DNA of 64,000 bases from Ruminococcus gauvreauii (GCF_025151995.1 NZ_CP102290.1:1922001-1986000), one strand, 5' to 3'. Positions 54,055 to 63,476 are shown, counted from the stretch's first letter. The notes: generated by a model not told the origin, from the sequence alone. Numbers and translations are program-made.

Positions 54055-54318
54055 ACCGTGACGAAGAGAGTACCATAGACATCGGTTTTACAGAGAGATC
54101 CGGATGCTGAGAGGGATCAACAGATACTTTGGGAAGATGGCTTCTGAGAGGCGCACCGAACAGTGCATTGCACTGCAAGGCTGCGACAGGATTCGCCTGT
54201 TACAGCGAGCGGGTATAGTTGTACCCAGAGAGGTTCATACTGTGAGGTATGGACGAACGGAAGTGGTAACACGGGTGATACGGCTCGTCTTCTTTTTTGA
54301 AGACGAGTCTTTTTTGTT
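54055..54318 (+). promoter_or_regulatory. T-box riboswitch of metG
   Basis: The leader has the parts of a T-box in order: AG-bulge ACAGAGAG before an apical stem GATCC...GGATC (about 54090-54118), a likely specifier loop GAAG-ATG-GCTTC with the Met codon at 54137-54139, a T-box-like sequence AAGTGGTAACACGGG at 54261-54275, and a terminator GCTCGTCTTC / GAAGACGAGT plus TTTTTT at 54283-54317. Uncharged tRNA-Met should favour the antiterminator and raise methionyl-tRNA synthetase. The T-box core departs from the usual AGGGTGGNACCGCG. Confidence 0.85.
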
Positions 54319-54384
54319 ACGCAGGAAATTGCGCGGGAGCGCAATCTCATTTATTTCATTCAAATGAAAGTCAGGAGGAAGAAA

Positions 54385-56337
54385 ATGGACAGCAAAAAAT
54401 ATTATATGACAACAGCAATTGCCTATACCTCAGGTAAACCGCATATCGGAAATACCTACGAGATCGTATTGGCGGACAGTATTGCAAGGTTTAAGAGACA
54501 GCAGGGATATGACGTGTTTTTTCAGACGGGAACGGATGAACATGGGCAGAAGATTGAACTGAAGGCGGAAGAGGCCGGTATCACACCGAAGGAGTTCGTA
54601 GATAATGTGGCGGGAGAGATTCGAAGGATCTGGGATCTGATGAATACTTCTTATGATAAATTTATCAGAACGACGGATAAGGAACACGAGGCTCAGGTTC
54701 AGAAAATCTTTAAGAAGCTTTATGATCAGGGGGATATCTATAAGGGATATTATGAAGGAATGTACTGTACACCGTGTGAATCTTTTTTCACGGAATCCCA
54801 GCTGGTGGATGGAAAATGCCCGGACTGCGGGCGTGAGGTGACACCGGCGAAGGAAGAGGCATATTTCTTTAAGATGAGCAAATACGCGGATCGTCTGATC
54901 GAACATATCAATACACATCCGGAATTTATACAGCCGGTATCCAGGAAGAATGAGATGATGAACAATTTCCTGCTTCCGGGGCTGCAGGATCTGTGTGTTT
55001 CCAGGACCTCATTCAGCTGGGGCATCCCGGTGAGCTTTGATCCGAAGCATGTGACTTATGTGTGGCTGGATGCGCTGACGAACTATATTACGGGTATCGG
55101 CTATGACTGTGATGGAAACAGTTCGGAACTGTTTGACAGTAACTGGCCGGCAGACCTGCATCTGATCGGGAAAGATATCATCCGCTTCCATACGATTTAC
55201 TGGCCCATTTTTCTGATGGCACTGGACCTCCCGCTGCCGAAACAGATTTTCGGACATCCGTGGCTGCTGCAGGGAGACGGGAAGATGAGCAAGTCAAAAG
55301 GGAACGTGCTGTATGCGGATGAGCTGGTTGAATTTTTCGGTGTTGACGCGGTGCGCTATTTCGTACTGCATGAGATGCCGTTTGAAAATGATGGCGTGAT
55401 CACCTGGGAGCTGATGGTTGAGCGGATGAATTCTGAACTTGCCAATACCCTGGGTAACCTGGTAAACCGTACGATCTCCATGTCAAACAAGTATTTTGGA
55501 GGCGTTGTGACGAACACCCGGGTAAATGAACCGGTGGATGATGAGCTGAAAGCCGTTGTACAGGCAACAAGAGATAAAGTGGCGAATAAGATGGAAGAAC
55601 TCCGTGTCGCAGATTCTATGACAGAGATTTTCAGCCTGTTTAAGCGCTGCAACAAATATATTGATGAAACCATGCCGTGGGCGCTCGCAAAAGATGAGAG
55701 CAAAAAAGACCGTCTTGCTGCGGTTCTTTACAATCTGGTAGAGAGCATCTGCATCGGGACGTCACTGCTGGAATCCTACATGCCGGAGACCGCAGAGAAG
55801 ATCTTTGGACAGCTGAATGCAGGCAGAAGGTCTTATGATGAACTGAACCGGTTTGGCTTATATCCCTCCGGCGGCAAAGTTACAGAAAAACCGGAGATTT
55901 TGTTTGCCCGCCTTGATATAAAAGAAGTCCTGGAAAAAGTAGAGGCAAAGCAGGCAGCACAGGCTCAGAGTGAGGAGCCGGAGGGCACGTTTATCGATAT
56001 TGAGCCGAAAGCGGAGATCTCTTATGATGACTTTATGAAAATGCAGTTTCAGGTAGGTGAGATCATCGCGTGTGAGGAAGTTCCGAAGTCGAGAAAACTT
56101 CTGTGCTCTCAGGTGAGGATCGGCAGCAGGGTGCGTCAGATCGTGTCCGGTATTAAAGCGGACTATAAACCGGAAGATATGGTTGGAAAGAAGGTCATGG
56201 TTCTGGTGAACCTGAAACCGGCAAAACTGGCAGGCGTGATGTCAGAAGGGATGATCCTCTGTGCGGAAGATGAAGACGGAAAGCTGTCTCTTATGGTGCC
56301 TGAGAAGGATATGCCGGCGGGGGCACGGATCAGTTAA
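54385..56337 (+). CDS. metG: Methionyl-tRNA synthetase
   Basis: A 650-residue class I synthetase from the ATG at 54385, preceded by AGGAGGAAG. The HIGH-type motif is in YTSGKPHIGNTYE (His20), KMSKS is at residues 300-304, and the zinc knuckle has MYCTPCESFFTESQLVDGKC (then PDCG). The C-terminal 110 residues are an EMAP/CsaA-type tRNA-binding domain (FMKMQFQVGEIIACEEVPKS, then SGIKADY). It attaches methionine to tRNA. The T-box leader regulates it. Length and domain order are as in other Firmicutes. Confidence 0.97.
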   Translation: MDSKKYYMTTAIAYTSGKPHIGNTYEIVLADSIARFKRQQGYDVFFQTGTDEHGQKIELKAEEAGITPKEFVDNVAGEIRRIWDLMNTSYDKFIRTTDKEHEAQVQKIFKKLYDQGDIYKGYYEGMYCTPCESFFTESQLVDGKCPDCGREVTPAKEEAYFFKMSKYADRLIEHINTHPEFIQPVSRKNEMMNNFLLPGLQDLCVSRTSFSWGIPVSFDPKHVTYVWLDALTNYITGIGYDCDGNSSELFDSNWPADLHLIGKDIIRFHTIYWPIFLMALDLPLPKQIFGHPWLLQGDGKMSKSKGNVLYADELVEFFGVDAVRYFVLHEMPFENDGVITWELMVERMNSELANTLGNLVNRTISMSNKYFGGVVTNTRVNEPVDDELKAVVQATRDKVANKMEELRVADSMTEIFSLFKRCNKYIDETMPWALAKDESKKDRLAAVLYNLVESICIGTSLLESYMPETAEKIFGQLNAGRRSYDELNRFGLYPSGGKVTEKPEILFARLDIKEVLEKVEAKQAAQAQSEEPEGTFIDIEPKAEISYDDFMKMQFQVGEIIACEEVPKSRKLLCSQVRIGSRVRQIVSGIKADYKPEDMVGKKVMVLVNLKPAKLAGVMSEGMILCAEDEDGKLSLMVPEKDMPAGARIS

Positions 56338-56354
56338 TGACGAAGGAGCCGGCT

Positions 56355-57125
56355 ATGATATTTGAGAGTCATGCGCATTATGATGATGAGGCGTTTGATG
56401 AGGACAGAGAAGAACTGCTTGGTGCGATGAGGGCGCATGGGGTTGAATACATCATCAATTCATCGGCCAGTGTCCGCGGACTTCATGGAACCGTGAAGCT
56501 GATGGAACAGTATCCGTTTATCTATGGGGCGGTGGGTCTGCATCCGGATGAGGTCGGTGATATGACGGCTGATCTGATGGAAGAGATCCGTGAGCTGTGC
56601 CGCCATGAAAAGACGGCTGCAGTCGGGGAGATCGGCCTTGACTACTACTGGGATAAGGAGAGGCATGAACTTCAGAAAAAGTGGTTTGAAGCTCAGATGG
56701 AACTTGCCAGGGAGGAAAAGCTGCCGTTCATTGTACACAGCCGTGACGCTGCCGCGGATACGCTGGATATGGTCAAAGCTCTGCACGGCGGGGACATCGG
56801 AGGCGTCATCCACTGTTTTTCCTATTCAAAAGAGACCGCACGGGAATATCTGGATATGGGTCTTTATCTCGGTATTGGAGGGGTGATTACATTTAAAAAT
56901 GCCAGGAAGCTGAAAGAGGTGGTGGAATATGCCCCGCTTGCGTCACTGCTCCTTGAGACGGACTGCCCGTATCTGGCGCCTGCTCCGTATCGGGGAAAAC
57001 GAAACCACTCGCTATATCTGACTTATGTCGCGCAGGCGATCGCAGAGCTGAAGAATGTATCTTATGAAGAGGTGGTGGCTGCAACCAATGAGAACGCAAA
57101 GACACTTTTTACCAGAGTAAAATGA
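56355..57125 (+). CDS. tatD: TatD family metal-dependent hydrolase (DNase)
   Basis: A 256-residue protein from the ATG at 56355 after AAGGAG; the ATG at 56337 that overlaps the metG stop lacks its own site. The TIM-barrel metal centre is seen in FESHAHYDDEAF (HxH), AVGEIGLDYYW, LPFIVHSRDAAADT, GVIHCFSYS and LLETDCPYLAP. TatD enzymes are 3'-5' DNA exonucleases linked to DNA repair. The metG-tatD pairing is common in Firmicutes. Confidence 0.95.
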   Translation: MIFESHAHYDDEAFDEDREELLGAMRAHGVEYIINSSASVRGLHGTVKLMEQYPFIYGAVGLHPDEVGDMTADLMEEIRELCRHEKTAAVGEIGLDYYWDKERHELQKKWFEAQMELAREEKLPFIVHSRDAAADTLDMVKALHGGDIGGVIHCFSYSKETAREYLDMGLYLGIGGVITFKNARKLKEVVEYAPLASLLLETDCPYLAPAPYRGKRNHSLYLTYVAQAIAELKNVSYEEVVAATNENAKTLFTRVK

Positions 57126-57127
57126 GA

Positions 57128-57175
57128 AACCGGGAGGATATCGGGAAATTGACACCGTATCCTCCCGGTTTGTGC
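57128..57175 (+). terminator. Terminator of the metG-tatD operon
   Basis: AACCGGGAGGATA (57128-57140) pairs exactly with TATCCTCCCGGTT (57158-57170). It has a 17-base loop and only a short T-G tract after it. Confidence 0.7.
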
Positions 57176-57278
57176 GTGATGGATCATTTTAACAGGCAGG
57201 AATCCGTTCGGAAACATTGACAGTTTCTATACCGATTGGTATAATTAATGTCAGGGAAAATCCGAAAGGAAGTTGCTT

Positions 57279-57860
57279 ATGGATAATAGAGAAAATATTT
57301 TACAGTGTGCGCTTGCCCTTTTTTACATGAAGGGATACGATGCGGTGGGGGTTCAGGAAATTGTGGATACCGCCGGCATAACGAAACCCACACTGTATTA
57401 TTATTTTGGAAGTAAAAGGGGCCTGCTGGAAAATGTATTAAAGGTTTACTGCGATGTTCTGAATAAAAATCTGGATGAAGCGGTTCAGTTCCAGGGTAAG
57501 ATTCCGGATCTTCTGTTTCATGTGGCGAAGGCATATTTTGACTTTGCCGTGAGATACCGGAAATGTTATCTGCTGATGCTGGCGCTGTTTTATTCTGGAA
57601 GGGAAAACGAGGGATTTAAGACTGTCTATCCGCTGATACAGGATTATTATAACAGGATTGTCTGCATTTTCGATGAAGCGTCAGGACAGCTGGGCAATAT
57701 GAACGGGAGACAGCAGCAGTTTGCTGTCGGGTTCATAGGGATCATGGATCACTATCTGATGATGCGCCAACAGGAATTCGGGGAAGACGAGATGATGGAG
57801 ATTACAGACGAACAGATCCGAAGCATCGTTCATCAGTTTATGTATGGTATTTATTCTTAG
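57279..57860 (+). CDS. TetR family transcriptional regulator
   Basis: A 193-residue regulator from the ATG at 57279 with GAAAGGA upstream. The N-terminal helix-turn-helix is YDAVGVQEIVDTAGITKPTL followed by YYYFGSKRGLLENVL, the standard TetR DNA-binding part. The remaining helical domain is for ligand binding and dimerisation. It lies 36 bases before the alpha-amylase gene on the same strand and may control the starch/glycogen genes downstream, but TetR proteins often control exporters, so this is open. Confidence 0.9.
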   Translation: MDNRENILQCALALFYMKGYDAVGVQEIVDTAGITKPTLYYYFGSKRGLLENVLKVYCDVLNKNLDEAVQFQGKIPDLLFHVAKAYFDFAVRYRKCYLLMLALFYSGRENEGFKTVYPLIQDYYNRIVCIFDEASGQLGNMNGRQQQFAVGFIGIMDHYLMMRQQEFGEDEMMEITDEQIRSIVHQFMYGIYS

Positions 57861-57896
57861 AGCAGAAAATAAAGAAGGAAAAAGGGGTAGTAAATT

Positions 57897-59270
57897 ATGG
57901 GAAAATGGTATGAAGAAGCGGTGTTCTATCATATGTATCCGATCGGTATGACAGGAGCGCCAAGGGAGAATACACAGGAAGGGGTGGTGCACCGGTTTGA
58001 ACAGCTGCATCCGTGGCTCGAACATGTGCATCATCTGGGGTGTACGGCCATCTATATCGGACCGCTGTTTGAATCGACGTCTCACGGGTATGATACAAGG
58101 GACTATAAGCTGGTTGACCGAAGGCTCGGTGATAATGAGGACTTCAGGGCATTTGTGGGGGATGCTCACAGACGCGGGATCAAGGTGGTTGTGGACGGAG
58201 TGTTCAACCACACGGGAAGAGAATTCTTTGCGTTTCAGGATATTCAGAAAAACCGGGAGAATTCTCCATACTGCAGCTGGTATAAGGGGATCTGGTTCGG
58301 AGGGAATAACCCTTATAATGACGGATTTTCTTATGAGGCATGGAGGAACTGTTTTGAACTTGTGAATCTGAATCTTCAGGAAGAAGCTGTGCGCGAGTAT
58401 CTGCTGGAGGTGATTCGGTTTTGGATCACGGAATTTGATATCGACGGTATACGCCTGGACTGTGCGGACTGCCTGGACTTCTATTTCATGGAAGAGATGA
58501 GACGGCGGACTTCCGAGTGGAAGGAAGACTTCTGGCTCATGGGTGAGGTGATTCACGGCGATTACTCGCGCTACATCGGCGGCGGTGAGAACATGCTGCA
58601 CAGCGTTACAAACTATGAGCTTCACAAAGGCCTGTATTCCGGTCACAACGATCACAATTATTTTGAGATCGCGCATACGATCCGGCGTGAGTTTGACGCA
58701 AACGGGGGAATATACCGAGGGCTGAAGCTGTATTCCTTTGTGGACAATCATGATGTGGACCGTATTGCCAGCAAACTGCAGGTGTTCTCGCATTGTTTTC
58801 CGGTGTATACACTGCTCTATATGCTGCCCGGCATTCCTTCTGTCTATTATGGCTCGGAATGGGGGATCAGCGGACGCAAGGAAGGACCGAATGACGACTA
58901 TCTGAGGCCAGCCGTTGATCTGCAGGAGGTTCTGGATGATAACCCGCATCCGGAGCTGATGGAATGGATTGTGAAACTCGGGGAAATCAGAGGAACCCAT
59001 CCTGTTTCCGTATATGGAGAATACAGGGAACTGTTTCTGACAAACAGGCAGTTTGCATTTGCGAGGACTACAGAGGAAGAGGCGGTTGTTGTCGCGGTGA
59101 ACAATGATGAAGTTCCCGCTGAGATACAGGTGCCCGCGCCACTGCCTGAGAAAGCGTATATCAATGCCGTTTCCGGTGAAATCTGTCCGGTGGAGAACGG
59201 CCGTCTGGCTGTTCGGCTGGAAGAAAGCGGAGCCGTTATTTTATACACATCCGCCAGGGAAGGAGAATAG
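57897..59270 (+). CDS. GH13 family alpha-amylase-type glycosidase
   Basis: A 457-residue cytosolic (no signal peptide) enzyme that acts on alpha-glucans. The four conserved regions of GH13 are present: VVVDGVFNHTG, IDGIRLDCADCLDF with the nucleophile Asp, LMGEVIHG with the acid/base Glu, and FVDNHDVDRI with the third Asp. The C-terminal beta domain runs from about residue 375. Two bases separate its stop from the branching-enzyme ATG, so the two genes are cotranscribed and probably process intracellular glycogen or imported maltodextrins. Confidence 0.93.
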   Translation: MGKWYEEAVFYHMYPIGMTGAPRENTQEGVVHRFEQLHPWLEHVHHLGCTAIYIGPLFESTSHGYDTRDYKLVDRRLGDNEDFRAFVGDAHRRGIKVVVDGVFNHTGREFFAFQDIQKNRENSPYCSWYKGIWFGGNNPYNDGFSYEAWRNCFELVNLNLQEEAVREYLLEVIRFWITEFDIDGIRLDCADCLDFYFMEEMRRRTSEWKEDFWLMGEVIHGDYSRYIGGGENMLHSVTNYELHKGLYSGHNDHNYFEIAHTIRREFDANGGIYRGLKLYSFVDNHDVDRIASKLQVFSHCFPVYTLLYMLPGIPSVYYGSEWGISGRKEGPNDDYLRPAVDLQEVLDDNPHPELMEWIVKLGEIRGTHPVSVYGEYRELFLTNRQFAFARTTEEEAVVVAVNNDEVPAEIQVPAPLPEKAYINAVSGEICPVENGRLAVRLEESGAVILYTSAREGE

Positions 59271-59272
59271 GT

Positions 59273-61174
59273 ATGGAAAAGATGTATTTTGGGGAATTGG
59301 ATCAGTATTTATTTGGCCAGGGTACGCATTATGAGATTTATAAAAAGCTGGGTGCGCATCCGATGGTGTTTGATGGCAGGAAAGGTGTTTATTTTGCCGT
59401 GTGGGCGCCAAAGGCGAGGGCTGTTTCCGTAATCGGCGAATTCAACGGCTGGGCGGAAGAGGCAAACCCGATGGAAAAGGTCGGAGATATCGGTGTGTTT
59501 GAGTGTTTTATACCGGAGGCAAAGGTTGGGGACCTGTACAAATTCTATGTCACTGCGAAGAATGGAAAGGGTCTGTACAAAGCGGACCCGTTTGCCAACT
59601 GGGCAGAGAAACGCCCGGGGACCGCATCCAGGATTGCAGACGTTTCCAATCTTAAATGGGGAGACAGTGCATGGATGAAAAAGCGTGCAGAGATCGAACC
59701 AAGAGATGAGGCAATGTCAATCTACGAGGTACATCCGGGCAGCTGGATGAAACACCCGGTTACAGATGAAAATGAAGACGGGTTTTATGACTATAAACAA
59801 TTTGCTCACGCACTGACTGATTATGTAAAACAGATGGGCTATACACATGTTGAACTGATGGGGATTGCGGAGTATCCGTTTGACGGCTCCTGGGGGTATC
59901 AGGTGACGGGGTATTATGCACCGACTTCACGTTACGGTTCTCCGGCGGAATTCCAGTATCTGGTCAATTATCTTCATAAGAATAAGATCGGGGTTATCCT
60001 GGACTGGGTGCCGGCACATTTTCCGAGGGATGCACACGGTCTTGCCGACTTTGACGGCACAGCGGTTTATGAATATGCGGATCCGAGGAAAGGAGAGCAT
60101 CCTGACTGGGGGACAAAAATCTTTGATTACGGAAAGAATGAGGTCAAAAATTTCCTAATCGGCAGTGCATTGTTCTGGATTGAACATTTTCATATCGACG
60201 GTCTGCGGGTGGATGCGGTGGCTTCCATGCTGTATCTGGACTATGGGAAAGACTACGGGCAGTGGGTGCCCAATAAATATGGAGGGAATGAAAACCTTGA
60301 GGCCATCGAGTTCTTTAAGCATCTCAACACAGTAATTCTGGGACGCAATAAGGGATCGGTGATGATCGCAGAAGAATCGACGGCGTGGCCGAAGGTGACC
60401 GGGCCGGTTGAGGAAGACGGCCTGAACTTCAGCCTGAAGTGGAATATGGGCTGGATGCATGATTTTCTGGAGTACATGAAGCTCGACCCATATTTTCGGA
60501 AATATAACCATACGCGGATGACCTTTTCCATGACGTATGCTTACAGTGAGAATTATGTGCTGGTGTTGTCTCATGATGAGGTAGTACATCTGAAATGTTC
60601 CATGATCAATAAGATGCCGGGACTCATGGAGAGTAAGTTTGAGAACCTGAAAGTGGGATATTCGTTTATGTTCGGACACCCAGGAAAGAAACTGCTGTTC
60701 ATGGGCCAGGAATTCGGGCAGCTTCGGGAGTGGAGTGAGGAACGGGAGCTCGACTGGTATCTGCTGAGGGAGGATAAGCATAAAAAGCTCCAGGCGTTTG
60801 TAACGGAGCTCTTAAACCTGTATAAGAAATACCCTGCAATGTATGCGATGGACAGAAACCCTGAGGGCTTTGAATGGATCAATGCCGATGACGGGGACCG
60901 GAGTATCTTCAGTTTTGTCAGGCATTCTCCTACGGGAAGGAATAATCTGCTGTTTGTCTGCAATTTTACGCCGATTGAACGCAGGGATTACCGCGTGGGC
61001 GTACCGAAAAAGAAAAAGTACCGTCTGATCTTAAACAGCGCTGATCCGAAATTCGGAGGCGAAACTGTGATTCGTAAAGTGGAGTACACTGCACAGGCAA
61101 AACCGTGTGACAGAAGACCGTATTCTTTTGAGTATAAACTTCCGCCGTATGGAGTAGCGGTTTTTCTGTTTTAA
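59273..61174 (+). CDS. glgB: 1,4-alpha-glucan branching enzyme
   Basis: A 633-residue enzyme that creates alpha-1,6 branches in glycogen. Residues about 25-110 form the CBM48 domain (FAVWAPKARAVSVIGEFNGW). The GH13 catalytic barrel has SIYEVHPGSWMK, IDGLRVDAVASMLYLDYG (nucleophile Asp), MIAEESTAWPKVTGPV (Glu) and LVLSHDEVVHLKCSM (third Asp). Most bacterial GlgB proteins read SHDEVVHGKGS here; LKC is a small variation near the active site. The all-beta C-terminus closes the protein. Glycogen synthase and ADP-glucose pyrophosphorylase genes are not in the window. Confidence 0.95.
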   Translation: MEKMYFGELDQYLFGQGTHYEIYKKLGAHPMVFDGRKGVYFAVWAPKARAVSVIGEFNGWAEEANPMEKVGDIGVFECFIPEAKVGDLYKFYVTAKNGKGLYKADPFANWAEKRPGTASRIADVSNLKWGDSAWMKKRAEIEPRDEAMSIYEVHPGSWMKHPVTDENEDGFYDYKQFAHALTDYVKQMGYTHVELMGIAEYPFDGSWGYQVTGYYAPTSRYGSPAEFQYLVNYLHKNKIGVILDWVPAHFPRDAHGLADFDGTAVYEYADPRKGEHPDWGTKIFDYGKNEVKNFLIGSALFWIEHFHIDGLRVDAVASMLYLDYGKDYGQWVPNKYGGNENLEAIEFFKHLNTVILGRNKGSVMIAEESTAWPKVTGPVEEDGLNFSLKWNMGWMHDFLEYMKLDPYFRKYNHTRMTFSMTYAYSENYVLVLSHDEVVHLKCSMINKMPGLMESKFENLKVGYSFMFGHPGKKLLFMGQEFGQLREWSEERELDWYLLREDKHKKLQAFVTELLNLYKKYPAMYAMDRNPEGFEWINADDGDRSIFSFVRHSPTGRNNLLFVCNFTPIERRDYRVGVPKKKKYRLILNSADPKFGGETVIRKVEYTAQAKPCDRRPYSFEYKLPPYGVAVFLF

Positions 61175-61212
61175 TTGTTATGCGGGGGATGCAGCGGGCA
61201 GGAGAGTGTCTT

Positions 61213-62061
61213 ATGAGAAAGAATTCATTTAAAGCCGCCCTGGTCCAGATGGATTCCGGGGCGGATGAACGGAAGAATATGCGGCGTGCTGAAGCGCTGC
61301 TGGATAAGGCAGCCACGGCAGGCGCTTCTCTTGTGGTATTTCCTGAGACCGTCGACTATATCGGAACAGAGATGAGGGAGCACGCAAAGACGGTTCCCGG
61401 ACAGTGGGATCAGTTCTTTTCCTCGAAATCCAAAGATTACGGTATCTATATTCACGGAGGTAGCATCACGCAGAGAAATGATAGCGGGAATCCGTATAAT
61501 ACAAGCCTGATGTTTGGACCCGACGGATCCTGTATCTGTGATTATAAGAAATTACATATGTTTGATGTTGAGGTGGCAGACGGGCCGGCGTATCGGGAGT
61601 CGGACGGTATAGAGCCGGGAAACGAAATTGTGCTGGCGGATACTGCGCTTGGATGCTTTGGACTGTCGATCTGTTATGATGTACGGTTTCCGGAACTGTA
61701 TCGGATCATGGCGGGAAATGGAGCCACGGCAATGATTGTGGCTGCAAATTTTACGAGGGCGACCGGACAAAAACACTGGAAAACGCTGCTGTGTGCGCGT
61801 GCGATTGAAAACACCTGCTATGTGCTGGCGTGTTGTCAGTGCGGCGATAAACCCGCGTTTACGTCACACGGTCATTCTATGATCATTAGTCCCATGGGTG
61901 AGGTCCTGGCAGAAGGCGGGGATGAAGAAACCCTGGTTATGGCTCGGATCGCCCCGGATGAGGTTGCGAATGCAAGACAGCAGATACCGTCGCTTGGCAA
62001 CGTAAGGGGCGATGTGTATCAGCTGACGAGCAGAAACATACGAATCTATTCGAAAATATAA
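61213..62061 (+). CDS. Nitrilase-superfamily carbon-nitrogen hydrolase
   Basis: A 282-residue amidase from the ATG at 61213, six bases after GGAGAG. The catalytic triad is visible: Glu45 in VVFPETVDY, Lys113 in YKKLHMFD and Cys154 in LSICYDVRFPE. The sequence around PGNEIV and KHWKTLLCARAIEN is like omega-amidase and NIT-type deaminated glutathione amidases. It lies 38 bases after glgB, same strand, with a terminator after it, but has no obvious link with glycogen. The substrate is not certain. Confidence 0.9.
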   Translation: MRKNSFKAALVQMDSGADERKNMRRAEALLDKAATAGASLVVFPETVDYIGTEMREHAKTVPGQWDQFFSSKSKDYGIYIHGGSITQRNDSGNPYNTSLMFGPDGSCICDYKKLHMFDVEVADGPAYRESDGIEPGNEIVLADTALGCFGLSICYDVRFPELYRIMAGNGATAMIVAANFTRATGQKHWKTLLCARAIENTCYVLACCQCGDKPAFTSHGHSMIISPMGEVLAEGGDEETLVMARIAPDEVANARQQIPSLGNVRGDVYQLTSRNIRIYSKI

Positions 62062-62085
62062 CCTGCAATCAGGGGATGATGTAAA

Positions 62086-62122
62086 TGCAGAGGGAGACCG
62101 GTTAACCGGTCTTCCTCTGCAT
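62086..62122. terminator. Bidirectional terminator between the amidase and UROD genes
   Basis: TGCAGAGGGAGACCGGTT pairs with AACCGGTCTTCCTCTGCA, one mismatch, at the convergent junction. Confidence 0.8.
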
Positions 62123-62127
62123 TATCT

Positions 62128-63345
62128 TTACAGGGATATGGAAGAGACTTTGAGCCAGTGAAATGCATAACCAGCCTGATTGTGTCTGATCTTATCCCTC
62201 AGAAATTCCTCAAACGGGATGACGGAAGGAAGCTCATAAGGGGTGTTTTCATTCGCCCCGGGGGCACCGTAGATGCGCACTGCCCTGGCGGCGGCAAGTA
62301 ATTTATCAACCGCTGTTTTTGGTGAAAGGTTGTTGAAGAAGAAAAACAGCGGTGTGGGGCCGTTTTTGCCCTTCAGGACAAAATTTTTGATGATCTCTAC
62401 GGTCTCCTTGATGGCGCCGAATTCCACCTGCTTAGCGGAAATCCCCGCCATCAGGGGAACCAGATGGTCTGTGGCGACCTGACGGGCATATTCCGGCGTC
62501 AGCTCAGTCAGATCCGGGTCAATGCAGAAAAACATATCGTTGGACCAGATAATAAATTCCTCGTATTCCTTCCGATCTTCGCCGGACAGCTGGGCGGTTC
62601 CGAAAAAGGCGGTGTCCTGCATGGAAATGCCGGGCATATTCAGCTTTTCCATCAGGCGCTCCAGTGAGGGCTTAATGAATTTGCGTACGATTTCCGGGGT
62701 GACGACCGGGACCGAGGCAAAGGCGTCGGCCAGAGATACCTGATGAAAACCGGGAAGAACTTCAGCCAGCGCATGATACATGGGAACGTGAAAATCATCT
62801 ACGATCCGATGCAGGAATTCCGTTACAAATTCGGGATCCTCCACGGTGTCCATGATCAGGTTGTCAACTCCGTACAGGTTTCCTGCCAAAGTCCATGGGG
62901 CGGAAAACATGGGGAAGGTGTCCGTACCGGTATGTTTCTTATAGGCTTCACAGTAGCGGAGCAGATAAGGAAAACGCCCGGTATCTAATCCGCGGAATTT
63001 GATCTTATCAAGATCTGCGGGGGTCTGGATGAAGTATTCGCTTCGGTCAATATCGGAACAGTGGTCAGGGTAAAAACGGAGTTTGGCACCCATAGCTTCC
63101 GCCTCAAAATTGTAGATATCCAGGTTGGCAATGATGGTGTCCAGATTCAGATATTCCTGAACCAGAAGTGTACACTCCGCCATAGCCTCAGGGTCGTCCC
63201 GCAAAAGATAGTCGTACGGAACCTGACATAGTTCCGGAATCAGCTCAGTCACAAGCGCCATCAGCGGGACCTCTGCATTGGGCCAGTTGGCCAGATTTTC
63301 AAAGGTTGCTGCGGAGTAGCTTAAAAAATTTTTTTCGTCTGCCAT
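62128..63345 (-). CDS. UROD-fold protein, fourth member (uroporphyrinogen decarboxylase-like family)
   Basis: A 405-residue soluble protein with AGGTAATC upstream of the ATG at 63345. It belongs to the UROD superfamily but to a different branch from the other three. Recognisable parts are PMFSAPWTLAGNLYGVDNLI, VSLADAFASVPVVTPEIVRK and a last strand region VRIYGAPGAN. The HxC zinc cluster of the MtaA type is not seen; FFCIDPDLTELTPEY takes a similar place. Function unknown. The LysR-type gene upstream on the same strand and an inverted repeat in between suggest regulated expression. Confidence 0.7.
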   Translation of the reverse strand: MADEKNFLSYSAATFENLANWPNAEVPLMALVTELIPELCQVPYDYLLRDDPEAMAECTLLVQEYLNLDTIIANLDIYNFEAEAMGAKLRFYPDHCSDIDRSEYFIQTPADLDKIKFRGLDTGRFPYLLRYCEAYKKHTGTDTFPMFSAPWTLAGNLYGVDNLIMDTVEDPEFVTEFLHRIVDDFHVPMYHALAEVLPGFHQVSLADAFASVPVVTPEIVRKFIKPSLERLMEKLNMPGISMQDTAFFGTAQLSGEDRKEYEEFIIWSNDMFFCIDPDLTELTPEYARQVATDHLVPLMAGISAKQVEFGAIKETVEIIKNFVLKGKNGPTPLFFFFNNLSPKTAVDKLLAAARAVRIYGAPGANENTPYELPSVIPFEEFLRDKIRHNQAGYAFHWLKVSSISL

Positions 63346-63377
63346 GTTGATTACCTCCCAAACATATTATGGTTTCT

Positions 63378-63414
63378 GATAACTGCTTTTATTGTAACGA
63401 TGGAAGCAGTTATC
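63378..63414. repeat. Inverted repeat in the leader of the fourth UROD gene
   Basis: GATAACTGCTT and AAGCAGTTATC form perfect 11-base arms separated by 15 bases. The upstream LysR protein might bind here; alternatively an RNA hairpin. Confidence 0.55.
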
Positions 63415-63476
63415 GTAAAACGAAAGGTCAGCAATACACGATTCCAAAATGGCACAGTGAGAGTACAGCGGACGGA

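Noticed and set aside
57681..59000. Long minus-strand open frame of 439 codons over the TetR and alpha-amylase genes
   Set aside because: It is antisense to two genes with clear family motifs, has no ribosome binding site and no recognisable domain; it reflects codon bias of the true genes.
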